The notes beneath the pieces are model-generated. The model made no database searches and was not told the DNA's origin. It saw only the letters and a program-made list of their open reading frames with translations. Of a DNA stretch of 60,621 nt, positions 8,795-16,836 are shown piece after piece. The number at the start of each line of letters is the position of its first letter. Within the stretch, counting starts at the first letter, position 1. The stretch is from an uncultured Pelagibacteraceae bacterium (GTDB lineage: Bacteria > Pseudomonadota > Alphaproteobacteria > Pelagibacterales > Pelagibacteraceae). A program made the position numbers and the translations under genes. The stretch spans positions 1 to 60,621 of the forward strand of contig CABXSO010000004.1 of NCBI GenBank assembly GCA_902514945.1. Direction: 5' to 3'.

Positions 8795-10249
8795 TTATGT
8801 ACCACAGAAGGTTTTGTATCCTTTTGAGGAACTTTCTGTTTTTAGATAGTCTGAAATATTTTCTTGATAGACATAAGGTTTTTCAAGAATTTTTAATAGT
8901 TTTTTAAATGGCCCTAGATTGCCATTTTCAGCTATTTCTAATGTCTTCTCAATTTTATCATTTCTTGGGATTACTAAGGGGTTAACACTTCTCATCAATT
9001 TAATATATTTTTCAGGAGTGTTATTGTTTAATTTTAATCTTTCTAGCCAACTTTTTTTCCAATTTTTAAAATCATTACCTCTATATAAGTTATCATCATA
9101 TTCTTTAAGACCCATTAAATTGCAAAAGGTATTAGTATAATCTGCTTTATTTTGATGCATCCAAGTAAGCAAATCAATTATTAAAAATTTATCCTTATCA
9201 TCTGCACCCTGTAATCCTAGTTTTTTTCTCATCATGTTCATCCAGCTCTCCTCATACTTTTTTTCGAATGTATTAATGAGATCTGTAGCACTTTTAATTG
9301 CTTGATCTTGATCTTGATGAATCAGTGGGATCAAACATTCAGCGAAACGTGAAAGGTTCCACTTTGTAATAGAAGGCTGGTTACAGTAAGCATATCTCCC
9401 CATTCTATCAATCGAGCTAAAAACAGTCTTTGGATCGTATGTATCCATAAATGCACAAGGTCCATAATCGATTGTTTCTCCAGAAATTGTCATGTTGTCA
9501 GTATTCATAACGCCATGAATAAAACCAACACGCATCCAGTTAACTACAAGATCAATCTGTTTATTTATAAGAACTTTCAAAAGATCCAAAGCTTTTTTTT
9601 TGGAATGTATAAGTTCTGGACAATGCCGTTTAACAACATAATTTAAAAAAATTTCTAATTCATCTTTTTTGTCCCTTGCTGCTACATATTGAAAAGTTCC
9701 AACTCTGATATGACTTGAAGCAACTCTTGTTAAGATAGCACCTTGCAATGGAGTATCTCTTATTATCTTTTCGCCAGTTTTAGCCACTGCCAAACTTCTT
9801 GTTGAAGGAATATTTAGATTATGCATTGCCTCACTAATAATGTATTCTCTCAACATTGGGCCCAGTGCAGCTCTACCATCGCCATTTCTAGAAAATGCAG
9901 TTTTTCCTGAACCTTTAAGTTGAATATCACATCTATTATTACTCTTTGTTAAATGCTCACCTATTAAGACTGCTCTTCCATCTCCTAACATTGTGAAATG
10001 TCCAAATTGGTGTCCTGCATAAGCTTGAGCAATTGTATCACTTCCCTCTGGAAGAATATTTCCACTAAATAAAGCTGATAATTCAGCTTTATCAATTTTT
10101 GTAAAGTTTAAGTTTAATTTTTTGGCTAAATTGTCATTAATCAAAACCAATTCAGGTTTTTTTACAGCTACAGGTTTAATGTGCTCCTTAAATGCATTAG
10201 ATAGTCTTGAATAAGAATTATCGAAATTCCAGTTTATTTTATTTTTCAT
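8795..10249 (-). CDS. selO: SelO/YdiU family pseudokinase AMPylator
   Basis: A 484-residue SelO. The GSGKTAFSRNGDGRAALGPM block, the HGVMNTDNMTISGETIDYG active-site motif and the GHQFGHF segment near the N-terminus are all diagnostic. SelO proteins transfer AMP to Ser/Thr/Tyr of target proteins and are linked to oxidative stress and glutathionylation. The extreme C-terminus is FCGT: Cys stands at the place where eukaryotic SelO carries selenocysteine. The downstream msrA (6-bp gap, same strand) supports a redox-stress context. Confidence 0.95.
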   Translation of the reverse strand: MKNKINWNFDNSYSRLSNAFKEHIKPVAVKKPELVLINDNLAKKLNLNFTKIDKAELSALFSGNILPEGSDTIAQAYAGHQFGHFTMLGDGRAVLIGEHLTKSNNRCDIQLKGSGKTAFSRNGDGRAALGPMLREYIISEAMHNLNIPSTRSLAVAKTGEKIIRDTPLQGAILTRVASSHIRVGTFQYVAARDKKDELEIFLNYVVKRHCPELIHSKKKALDLLKVLINKQIDLVVNWMRVGFIHGVMNTDNMTISGETIDYGPCAFMDTYDPKTVFSSIDRMGRYAYCNQPSITKWNLSRFAECLIPLIHQDQDQAIKSATDLINTFEKKYEESWMNMMRKKLGLQGADDKDKFLIIDLLTWMHQNKADYTNTFCNLMGLKEYDDNLYRGNDFKNWKKSWLERLKLNNNTPEKYIKLMRSVNPLVIPRNDKIEKTLEIAENGNLGPFKKLLKILEKPYVYQENISDYLKTESSSKGYKTFCGT

Positions 10250-10255
10250 AGGGAT

Positions 10256-10831
10256 TTATTGGCTCCATATTCTCTTCAACAATTCTTCTCTTCCACAAGC
10301 TTTTTTATATCTTAGATATCGCTCAAATTTTACTTTATAAAAATCTTGATGGTATTCTTCTGCTTTATAAAATTTTTCAAAGTTTCTAATATAAGTCACT
10401 ACTTTCTTATTAAATTTATTTTCTAATTCTTTAATATCTTTTTCTATTAAAATTTTTTCCTCATCATTTGTATAAAATGCAACTGATCTATAACTATATC
10501 CTTTGTCACAGAACTGACCATAAGCATCAAATGGGTCAATATTAATCCAAAAATTTTCTAGCAATTCATTATAAGAAATTACCGTTTTATTATATATTAT
10601 TTCTACAACCTCAAAGTGACCAGTTTTTCCATATGTTACTTCTTTGTAAGTTGGATTTTTAGTGAAACCTCCAGAGTATCCAGAGACAACTTCTTCTACA
10701 CCTTTTAATTTTTCGAATGATTCCTCCACACACCAAAAACATCCTCCTGCAAAATAGGCTTTATCTTTTTGTGCAGAATATGAAAAATTTGTATTAAATA
10801 AGATGAGAATTATAACAAAATACTTCATCAA
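10256..10831 (-). CDS. msrA: Peptide-methionine (S)-S-oxide reductase MsrA with signal peptide
   Basis: A 191-residue MsrA. FAGGCFWCVEESF holds the catalytic Cys. VVSGYSGG, the acidic/aromatic substrate pocket and DPFDAYGQFCDKGYSYRS follow as in the family. An N-terminal hydrophobic stretch of ~15 residues ending near SYSA looks like a signal peptide, so it probably repairs oxidised methionine in the periplasm or on envelope proteins. It lies downstream of the formate dehydrogenase gene after an 87-bp gap that holds a strong inverted repeat, and 6 bp upstream of selO. Confidence 0.95.
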   Translation of the reverse strand: MMKYFVIILILFNTNFSYSAQKDKAYFAGGCFWCVEESFEKLKGVEEVVSGYSGGFTKNPTYKEVTYGKTGHFEVVEIIYNKTVISYNELLENFWINIDPFDAYGQFCDKGYSYRSVAFYTNDEEKILIEKDIKELENKFNKKVVTYIRNFEKFYKAEEYHQDFYKVKFERYLRYKKACGREELLKRIWSQ

Positions 10832-10865
10832 GTATCATAAACAAAATAGTTATAATAAGTCCATG

Positions 10866-10914
10866 GTATTAAAGGTAGCTACTTGTAGTAGTCTACCTTT
10901 AATATTGATTTTTT
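10866..10914 (+). terminator. Strong stem-loop between formate dehydrogenase and msrA (terminator-like or regulatory hairpin)
   Basis: A perfect 12-bp inverted repeat: TATTAAAGGTAG (10867-10878) and CTACCTTTAATA (10893-10904), with a 14-nt loop that can itself pair (CTAC/GTAG). On the plus strand it is followed by a T-rich run (TTGATTTTTT). However, both flanking genes are on the minus strand, where no U-tract follows. It may therefore be a 3'-end stabilising or attenuating hairpin of the formate dehydrogenase transcript, or a leader element for msrA, rather than a canonical terminator. Confidence 0.4.
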
Positions 10915-10918
10915 AGAA

Positions 10919-12118
10919 TTATTTTTTTTGGTATTTGGCTGCTTCTTCAGAACCACCAGTTGCTGAACCTTTACTATATGAATGAGCACCCATCCCAGCT
11001 AATTGTCCATCTTTAACAATTAAATACTGATTTCTAATTTCTTTACCATCAAAGAAACATTCAAGTATCTCTCTTACACCATCCGCATATCTTGCTTGTG
11101 CAGTCAATGAAGTCCCTGAAGTATGAGGTGTCATACCATGATGTGGCATGCTTCTCCACACGTGATCATTTGGGGCTGGTTGCGGAAACCATACATCTCC
11201 GGCATAACCACTTAATTGACCACTCTTTAATGCTTTTGCAATTGCATCACGGTTACAGATTTTTCCTCTTGCAGTGTTCACAATATAAGCCCCTTTTTTC
11301 ATTTTACTTATCATTGCATCATCAAATAAGTTTTCTGTTTCTGGATGAAGTGGACAATTAATTGTTACTACATCACAAACTTTAACCATTGATTCAACTG
11401 ACTCATGAAATGTAAGATTAAGTTCTTTTTCAACCGCATCAGGCAGTCTATGTCTATCAAAGTAATGCAAGTGGGTATCAAAAGGCTTCATTTTTCTTAA
11501 TGCATCTAAACCAATTCTTCCTGCAGCAACGGTTCCAATATGCATACCTTCAACATCATATGATCTCTGAACTGCATCAGCAATATTCCAGCCACCTTCA
11601 TTTACAATTCTATGTTGGTTATGGTAATCTCTTACCATTGAAACAATCATCATTACGATGTGTTCAGCTACTGATCTAGAATTACAGTAAGTTACTTCTA
11701 CAACATCAATTTTATTATCCATTGCAGCTTGCAAATCAACGTGATCTGAGCCAATACCCGCCGTAATTGCCATTTTAAGATTTTTAGCTTTAGCAATTCT
11801 TTCTTTTGTTAAATAATATGGAAAAAACGGTTGAGAAATAACAATATCAGCATCTACGATATGTTTATCAGCTTCGCATCCATCACCATCTTTACTGTTC
11901 GTAACTACTAACTCATGTCCATTACTCTCTAAAAACTTACGTAATCCAAGTTCACCAGATACACACCCAAGTAATTGCCCTGGAGTATAATCTCTACCTT
12001 TAGGTGAAGGTAAAGTCATCCCATCTGGGTATTTTTCTATTTTTGGTAACTCTGAAAGTGCATATGATTTTGGCATCCCACCTTTTGGATCATCATACAG
12101 TATACATAATATTTTCAT
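10919..12118 (-). CDS. fdh: NAD-dependent formate dehydrogenase
   Basis: A 399-residue metal-independent formate dehydrogenase of the D-2-hydroxyacid dehydrogenase superfamily. It matches Pseudomonas-type enzymes along its length: TAGIGSDHVDL, EVTYCNSRSVAEH, GTVAAGRIGLDALR (Rossmann), NTARGK with the catalytic Arg and MTPHTSGTSLTAQ with the catalytic His. It ends with GAHSYSKGSATGGSEEAAK, the hallmark C-terminus. It oxidises formate to CO2 with NADH formation, typical of SAR11 C1 oxidation for energy. AGAGAGGA just before the ATG is a good Shine-Dalgarno. Confidence 0.96.
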   Translation of the reverse strand: MKILCILYDDPKGGMPKSYALSELPKIEKYPDGMTLPSPKGRDYTPGQLLGCVSGELGLRKFLESNGHELVVTNSKDGDGCEADKHIVDADIVISQPFFPYYLTKERIAKAKNLKMAITAGIGSDHVDLQAAMDNKIDVVEVTYCNSRSVAEHIVMMIVSMVRDYHNQHRIVNEGGWNIADAVQRSYDVEGMHIGTVAAGRIGLDALRKMKPFDTHLHYFDRHRLPDAVEKELNLTFHESVESMVKVCDVVTINCPLHPETENLFDDAMISKMKKGAYIVNTARGKICNRDAIAKALKSGQLSGYAGDVWFPQPAPNDHVWRSMPHHGMTPHTSGTSLTAQARYADGVREILECFFDGKEIRNQYLIVKDGQLAGMGAHSYSKGSATGGSEEAAKYQKK

Positions 12119-12186
12119 TTATTCCTCTCTATATATTTAGTTTTATAATTGCGATCTAACATCATTTTGAGATATCTAGCAATTAA

Positions 12187-12651
12187 TTATTTTTGTTTTG
12201 GATAAGGTTTTTTTAGAATAAATCTATTGGTAATAATTGCAAAAATAATAATTATTATAGATCCTAATATTACAGGGCTTAATAAGTAGTCCAAAGAGAC
12301 ACTGCCTATAATTACAATTATTGGATTACCACCAGCAGGTGGATGAGTTATATTTAATAGGATCATTAATCCAACTCCAAAACCCACTGCCAATGGGATT
12401 GTTAAAAAAATTGGCAACGGAATAAAGTATAAAAAAAATAAACCTACTAGAGAAGTAATTAAATGACCAAAAAAAACATTTTTTGGTTGAGCGAAGGGAC
12501 TATCAGGATATCCATAAAGTAGAACCATCGATGAACCGAATGAGGCTAGTAAAAATATTCCAAATTCTGTTTTATAAGTTAGAAAAGTTAAAATACCAAT
12601 TGTAATTATTGAAAATAAACCAGCTAAAAAGGATTGTCTAAGATTACCCAT
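12187..12651 (-). CDS. HPP family integral membrane protein
   Basis: A 154-residue protein with four or five hydrophobic helices. NITHPPAGGNPII carries the eponymous His-Pro-Pro motif, and FGSSMVLLYGYPDSPFAQP is the conserved first-loop segment of the family. HPP proteins are inner-membrane proteins; some members have been linked to nitrite transport, but most are uncharacterised. It begins 3 bp after the stop of the NifU-like gene (minus strand) and precedes formate dehydrogenase by 68 bp. The substrate is unknown. Confidence 0.85.
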   Translation of the reverse strand: MGNLRQSFLAGLFSIITIGILTFLTYKTEFGIFLLASFGSSMVLLYGYPDSPFAQPKNVFFGHLITSLVGLFFLYFIPLPIFLTIPLAVGFGVGLMILLNITHPPAGGNPIIVIIGSVSLDYLLSPVILGSIIIIIFAIITNRFILKKPYPKQK

Positions 12652-12654
12652 GAT

Positions 12655-13053
12655 TTAAGTTGACACTATTTTTTTTAATGTTTTGAAAGGTAGTAATATA
12701 CAATCTTTTTTATTAATATTTTTATTTTTGATTAATTTTTTCAGTGAATCCCATTTTTTGTCGGAAATTTTTACTGTATCATCAAAATAAAACTCAGCCT
12801 CATCACATAAATTATTAATTTTTTCTTTTTGATTATTTATTGAAATTTTTGACAGCAAACTTGCTGATGCTTGGCAGTATACACACGACTTTCCTTGATA
12901 CCCAAAGTCTAAAATTTTCTTATTTTTTATAATAAGTTCAATTTGCATTTCATCTCCACATAAAGAATTTTTCAGCTTTGAAATATGCGTTCGGTTTTTA
13001 ACATTTCTATTGTTATCCGTATTGGCAGCAATGTTAAGTACTTCTAAGTCCAT
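12655..13053 (-). CDS. NifU/SufU-like iron-sulfur cluster scaffold protein
   Basis: An IscU-fold protein of 132 residues if started at the Met at 13053; the frame stays open to an earlier ATG at 13086, which would add 11 residues. Three ligand positions of SufU/IscU scaffolds are visible: LCGDEM, GKSCVYCQASAS and KDCILLPF. Cys at all three suits transient Fe-S cluster or zinc binding. The extra Cys in SCVYC is unusual compared with GxSCxIS-type sites. It is followed by the HPP protein after 3 bp. Role: Fe-S assembly, probably with the Suf machinery elsewhere. Confidence 0.75.
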   Translation of the reverse strand: MDLEVLNIAANTDNNRNVKNRTHISKLKNSLCGDEMQIELIIKNKKILDFGYQGKSCVYCQASASLLSKISINNQKEKINNLCDEAEFYFDDTVKISDKKWDSLKKLIKNKNINKKDCILLPFKTLKKIVST

Positions 13054-13250
13054 TTTAATATTAATTATATAATTTATAAAAGCCAATCAAGTTGTCATTT
13101 AAAATATATCTTTAACACAACTTCAAATGGAAAAGCAAAATTTAAAAGGTTGAATTGTGGATTATTTTTTATCAAATTAATCAAACACAACTCTAAACTA
13201 GATTTTCTCATTTTTGTTGTAGTTATCAATTTTTAGAATAATCTTCGAAA

Positions 13251-14156
13251 ATGCTCGAATTAAAAAATCCAAAAATTGCAGTACCTGTTGTTTTATTTGC
13301 AGGAATATTATGGTCCTTTGGACCTTTGGTAGTAAGATATATGGATAATCCTAATCAAGTACCATGGCAATATATATTTGGAAGAGGATTAACAATTTTT
13401 ATTTTATTAAATCTTTACCTATATTTTGAGGAAGGATTAAAATTTTATAAAAATTACCTTAAAATGGGTTATTCGGGCATCATTGGTGGAACAGGATTGG
13501 GGATTGCGATGATAAGTTTTATTTATTCAATTACTAACACTTCGGCAGCTATTACTTTACTTTGCCTTGCAGCCATGCCTTTCTTCACCGCACTATTAGC
13601 TTTTTTATTTCTTAAAGAAAAAATTTCATTAAATGTTTGGATCTCTATATTTATTGCAACTGTAGGAATTATAATTATGGCTTTTGGAAGCTCTGGATCA
13701 AATTCAATTATTGGCTTTATTTTTGGAATGCTATCATCGATTGGGTTTTCAGTTTTTTCTGTAACTTTAAGATGGAGGACTGAGACACCAAAGTTTACGA
13801 CAGTAGCCTTTTCAGGTTTTTTTTGTTTTACTTTTGCATCAATAATGCTCTTGAGCACTAACCAAGTATTCTTTTCAACAAGTTACAATGGTGCATTATT
13901 TTCGCTTCATGGAATATTAGTTTGTATGGGTTTGATTTTATATTCTATTGGTTCTAAAGCTATACCCGCTGCAGAATTAACTTTATTGTCATTAACCGAA
14001 GTAATTGGAGGAATTTTTTGGGTATGGTTACCAATTTTAGGAATTAATGAAGTTCCTGACTCATATACTATTATAGGAGGTTTTTTTCTTTTTATCTCCT
14101 TAATTTATTACAGTTTAGTAATGCGATGGAATAAAAGGTTCATAGCCCTTAATTGA
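13251..14156 (+). CDS. EamA/DMT-family transporter
   Basis: A 301-residue protein with ten predicted membrane helices and two internally related EamA halves. WSFGPLVVRYM near the N-terminus, FLKEKIS closing the first half and the second-half end (LTEVIGGIFWVWLPI) are typical of drug/metabolite transporters. The substrate cannot be inferred from sequence. It lies 9 bp upstream of the amidinotransferase-like gene on the same strand, so the two may form an operon in which the transporter moves a substrate or product such as a guanidino compound. The ~200-bp upstream region separates it from the divergent NifU-like gene. Confidence 0.85.
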   Translation: MLELKNPKIAVPVVLFAGILWSFGPLVVRYMDNPNQVPWQYIFGRGLTIFILLNLYLYFEEGLKFYKNYLKMGYSGIIGGTGLGIAMISFIYSITNTSAAITLLCLAAMPFFTALLAFLFLKEKISLNVWISIFIATVGIIIMAFGSSGSNSIIGFIFGMLSSIGFSVFSVTLRWRTETPKFTTVAFSGFFCFTFASIMLLSTNQVFFSTSYNGALFSLHGILVCMGLILYSIGSKAIPAAELTLLSLTEVIGGIFWVWLPILGINEVPDSYTIIGGFFLFISLIYYSLVMRWNKRFIALN

Positions 14157-14165
14157 TTAATAAAA

Positions 14166-15281
14166 ATGAGCAAAAAAAAAGTAACTGTTAATAGCTGGAA
14201 CGAATGGGATCCACTCAGACACGTAATTGTTGGGAAAGCAGATGGCAGTTGTATCCCAGCGCCAGAGCCAGCTTTAGACGCTAAGGTTCCGGAAGATTCT
14301 GAAATGAAAGGCTCTTATGGACCTCGTGCAAAAGATACTGTTGATAAAGCTAATGATCTGTTAACTAATTTTGCATCAATGCTAGAAAAAAGAGGTATCA
14401 AAGTTGATCGTCCTGTACCGATAAATCACAATCAAAAAATTTCTACCCCTGATTGGGAGGTAGAGAGCATGTTTGGATGTATGCCAGCTAGAGATATAAT
14501 ACTTACAGTTGGCAACGAAATGCTTGAGGCCACGATGAGTTATAGATGTAGATGGTTTGAATATTTAAATTATAGACCTCTTATTCAAAAATACTTTGAA
14601 CAAGATAAAAATATGCGCCATGAAACTGCACCAAAGCCAAGATTAACGGATGCTGATTACCGCAAGGATTATTTATCAGATAAAATTGGAATTCAAAAGA
14701 GACTTCAGTGGACAGATGAAAAATTTTTTGTTACTACAGAGGAGGAGCCACTATTTGATGCTGCAGATGTTCTTAGATTTGGTAAAGATCTAATTGTGCA
14801 ACATGGTTTTACTACAAATTTAAAAGGTATTGATTGGCTTAGAAGACATTTCGAAAACCACAGAGTTCATGTTGTTAATTTTCCTGGAGATCCTTATCCA
14901 ATTCATATTGATGCAACTTTTACGCCAATTAGAGAGGGACTTATTATAAATAATCCTCAAAGAAGACTTCCAAAAGAACAAAGAAAATTATTTGAGGATA
15001 ACGGGTGGGAAATAATAGATAGTGCACAACCAGCCCATAATGAACCCCCACCTCTTTGCTATTCATCAGTTTGGTTATCAATGAATGTTTTAGTTTTAGA
15101 TCCTAAAACAGTTTGTGTTGAAAAAAGTGAGATTTATCAAGCAGAACAACTTGATAAATTAGGTATGGAAGTTATTCCCGTTGATTTAAGAGATGCCTAT
15201 GCTTTTGGAGGAGGTGTTCATTGTTGCACAGCAGACGTTTATAGAGAAGGGGATTTTAAAGATTATTTTCCTAAACAGTAG
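14166..15281 (+). CDS. Glycine amidinotransferase-like (AGAT) enzyme
   Basis: A 371-residue amidinotransferase that aligns over its length with the L-arginine:glycine amidinotransferase family. FDAADVLRFGKD contains the catalytic Asp, PIHIDATFTPI the catalytic His, and GGGVHCCTADV the nucleophilic Cys (HCWTCDV in animal enzymes). WLSMNVLVLD is also conserved. Such enzymes move an amidino group from arginine to an amine; the animal product is guanidinoacetate. The acceptor here is unknown. With the EamA gene just upstream and a ureohydrolase in the same region, guanidino-compound metabolism is plausible. Confidence 0.85.
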   Translation: MSKKKVTVNSWNEWDPLRHVIVGKADGSCIPAPEPALDAKVPEDSEMKGSYGPRAKDTVDKANDLLTNFASMLEKRGIKVDRPVPINHNQKISTPDWEVESMFGCMPARDIILTVGNEMLEATMSYRCRWFEYLNYRPLIQKYFEQDKNMRHETAPKPRLTDADYRKDYLSDKIGIQKRLQWTDEKFFVTTEEEPLFDAADVLRFGKDLIVQHGFTTNLKGIDWLRRHFENHRVHVVNFPGDPYPIHIDATFTPIREGLIINNPQRRLPKEQRKLFEDNGWEIIDSAQPAHNEPPPLCYSSVWLSMNVLVLDPKTVCVEKSEIYQAEQLDKLGMEVIPVDLRDAYAFGGGVHCCTADVYREGDFKDYFPKQ

Positions 15282-15282
15282 A

Positions 15283-16044
15283 TTAGTTTTCTTTTGTAAT
15301 ATCTATTTTAAAATTTTCTAATCCTGACGAAAAACTATCATCAGCAGAATTTTCTTTTTTTTCAAATGATTGCAACTTTTCAAACTCTTTTTGTTTTAAT
15401 CTCTCTTCTCTTAGGTTTTCTTTATGCTCTTTTGCTTTTTGTTCTTTATCAAATTTCTCCTCCCATTCTTTAATTTTAATATATTCTAATTCTTTTTGCT
15501 TTTTTTCCTCTTGTTTAATCATTTTAAGAGTTCTTTCTCTTCTTCTTTTCTCTTTCAGCTCAAAATTTTTTTGTTCCTCTTCACGGACCTTTAAATCAAT
15601 ATCTTTTCTATTTTGAGCCTCTTCCCTTAATTTGAGTTCTTTTTCTTTGGATCTCAACTCTTTACTTATTAATATTAATTCTTCGTCTTTTTTTACTAAT
15701 CTTACAGCCTCTAACTTTTGTGAATCTTCTTTAATTTTGATTTCTTTTTCTTTTAATCTCAATTCGTCCTCATTAAGTTTTAATTTATTACTTTCTTTAA
15801 TTAGTTTCTCTTCCCATATTTTTAAATCTTTTCTTTCTTTAAGTATTTGATTTTTTTCTTTTAACTTTTCTAATTTGATAGATTTTATTTTATTAAGTTC
15901 TTTATTTTTTTTGTAATTAGAAATTGCGTTACTTAAAAAAGATTTTGCAGCGAGATTAGTAATTCTAACAATTCCCTGTTTTCTTTTTAAATTTTTTTGT
16001 TTTGTTTTTTTTCTAGTCATTTTTGTATTTTTATATTGAAACAA
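15283..16044 (-). CDS. Highly charged coiled-coil protein of unknown function
   Basis: A 253-residue protein dominated by Lys, Glu, Leu and Arg. Residues ~55-225 form one nearly unbroken helix with heptad character, such as ELRSKEKELKLREE. No membrane segment or signal peptide is present. The N-terminus (to ~50) is basic and less repetitive; the last 25 residues are acidic and Ser-rich. A 35-residue internal repeat is listed separately. Met9 (MTRKKTK) is an alternative start. I do not recognise a family. A structural rod, nucleoid-associated or cytoskeleton-like role is possible but unsupported. It is alone, converging 1 bp from the amidinotransferase gene. Confidence 0.65.
   Translation of the reverse strand: MFQYKNTKMTRKKTKQKNLKRKQGIVRITNLAAKSFLSNAISNYKKNKELNKIKSIKLEKLKEKNQILKERKDLKIWEEKLIKESNKLKLNEDELRLKEKEIKIKEDSQKLEAVRLVKKDEELILISKELRSKEKELKLREEAQNRKDIDLKVREEEQKNFELKEKRRRERTLKMIKQEEKKQKELEYIKIKEWEEKFDKEQKAKEHKENLREERLKQKEFEKLQSFEKKENSADDSFSSGLENFKIDITKEN
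15556..15765 (-). repeat. 35-residue (105-bp) tandem internal repeat in the coiled-coil gene
   Basis: Residues 94-128 begin ELRLKEKEIKIKED and residues 129-163 begin ELRSKEKELKLREE, exactly 35 residues (five heptads) apart. At DNA level ATCTCAATTC (15756-15765) and ATCTCAACTC (15651-15660) keep the 105-bp spacing, which indicates an intragenic duplication rather than only compositional similarity. The second halves of the units have diverged. Confidence 0.6.
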
Positions 16045-16194
16045 ATATTTGAAATATTTTCAATAATTCCTTATAAAGTAATTTTTCAATAGTGCTTATT
16101 TTGAGTTTCAACCTATAAGGGATTAATTTCGTTTAAAATGACTAAAATTAATAATTTTTTTGCATTAAACATATCTAAACATTATTAACGTTTA

Positions 16195-16830
16195 GTGAAA
16201 AAATTTAAAAAATTAATAATTGCCTGCGATGGAGAGTCTGCGAGTGGAAAAAGTACCGCTGCAAAACTCATTTCTAGAAAATATAGATTAATGCTATTAA
16301 ATTCTGGACTATTGTATAGGTATGCTAGCAGAGAAATTATTAACCATAATCCAAAAAACAATATAAATTTTTTAAAAAAAAAATTTAGAACCATCTCCTA
16401 CCAAAAAATACACAAATTAAATTTACATTCTGAAAAAATTAGTAACCACGTTAGTTTTTTAGCCAAGAATAGGAATGTTAGAAAAATAATAAATACTTTT
16501 CAAAAAAAATTGATTAAAAAAAATAAAAAAATTTGTGTTGAAGGAAGAGATATTGCAAGCAAGATATTAGCTAAAAGCCCCAAATATGATTTAGCTTTCT
16601 ATTTTAAATGTGATGTTAAAGTTGCAAGTTATAGAAGATGGTTAGACATAAAAAAAAAAGTTCCATTAAAAAATGTGAGAAATTCACTTAATAAAAGAAC
16701 ATCAATGGATAAAAAAAGAAAAAATAGTCCATTAGTTAGAGTAGATGACGCAATTTTAATTAGAACAGATAAATTAAGTAAAAATCAAGTTATACTTAAA
16801 ATGTCAGAACATATAGATAAAATTATCTAA
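16195..16830 (+). CDS. cmk: Cytidylate kinase
   Basis: A 211-residue CMP/dCMP kinase that starts at GTG. The P-loop is CDGESASGKST. LNSGLLYRYAS equals the DTGAxYR element of the family with divergence, EGRDIAS is the conserved nucleotide-site motif, and R-R-SPL near the end (KRKNSPLVRVDDA) matches the LID/C-terminal pattern. It phosphorylates CMP to CDP for pyrimidine salvage. In many bacteria cmk is followed by rpsA; here it is followed by a convergent MFS gene, so that link is broken. Lys content is very high. Confidence 0.88.
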   Translation: MKKFKKLIIACDGESASGKSTAAKLISRKYRLMLLNSGLLYRYASREIINHNPKNNINFLKKKFRTISYQKIHKLNLHSEKISNHVSFLAKNRNVRKIINTFQKKLIKKNKKICVEGRDIASKILAKSPKYDLAFYFKCDVKVASYRRWLDIKKKVPLKNVRNSLNKRTSMDKKRKNSPLVRVDDAILIRTDKLSKNQVILKMSEHIDKII

Positions 16831-16836
16831 AACTCC

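Noticed and set aside
9301..9318. Three tandem CTTGAT units within selO
   Set aside because: They encode a short Gln-Asp repeat (HQDQDQ) inside a well-conserved protein; too short to be a mobile or regulatory repeat.
12146..12185. TAATTGC/GCAATTA inverted repeat (7 bp) upstream of formate dehydrogenase
   Set aside because: The arms are short and AT-rich with a 26-base spacer; no clear stem continuation or U-tract.
13054..13250. Longest gap between divergent starts, as a candidate riboswitch or RNA gene
   Set aside because: It is AT-rich with only short repeats (ACAACTTCAAA, ACAACTCTAAA); no conserved riboswitch core is recognisable.
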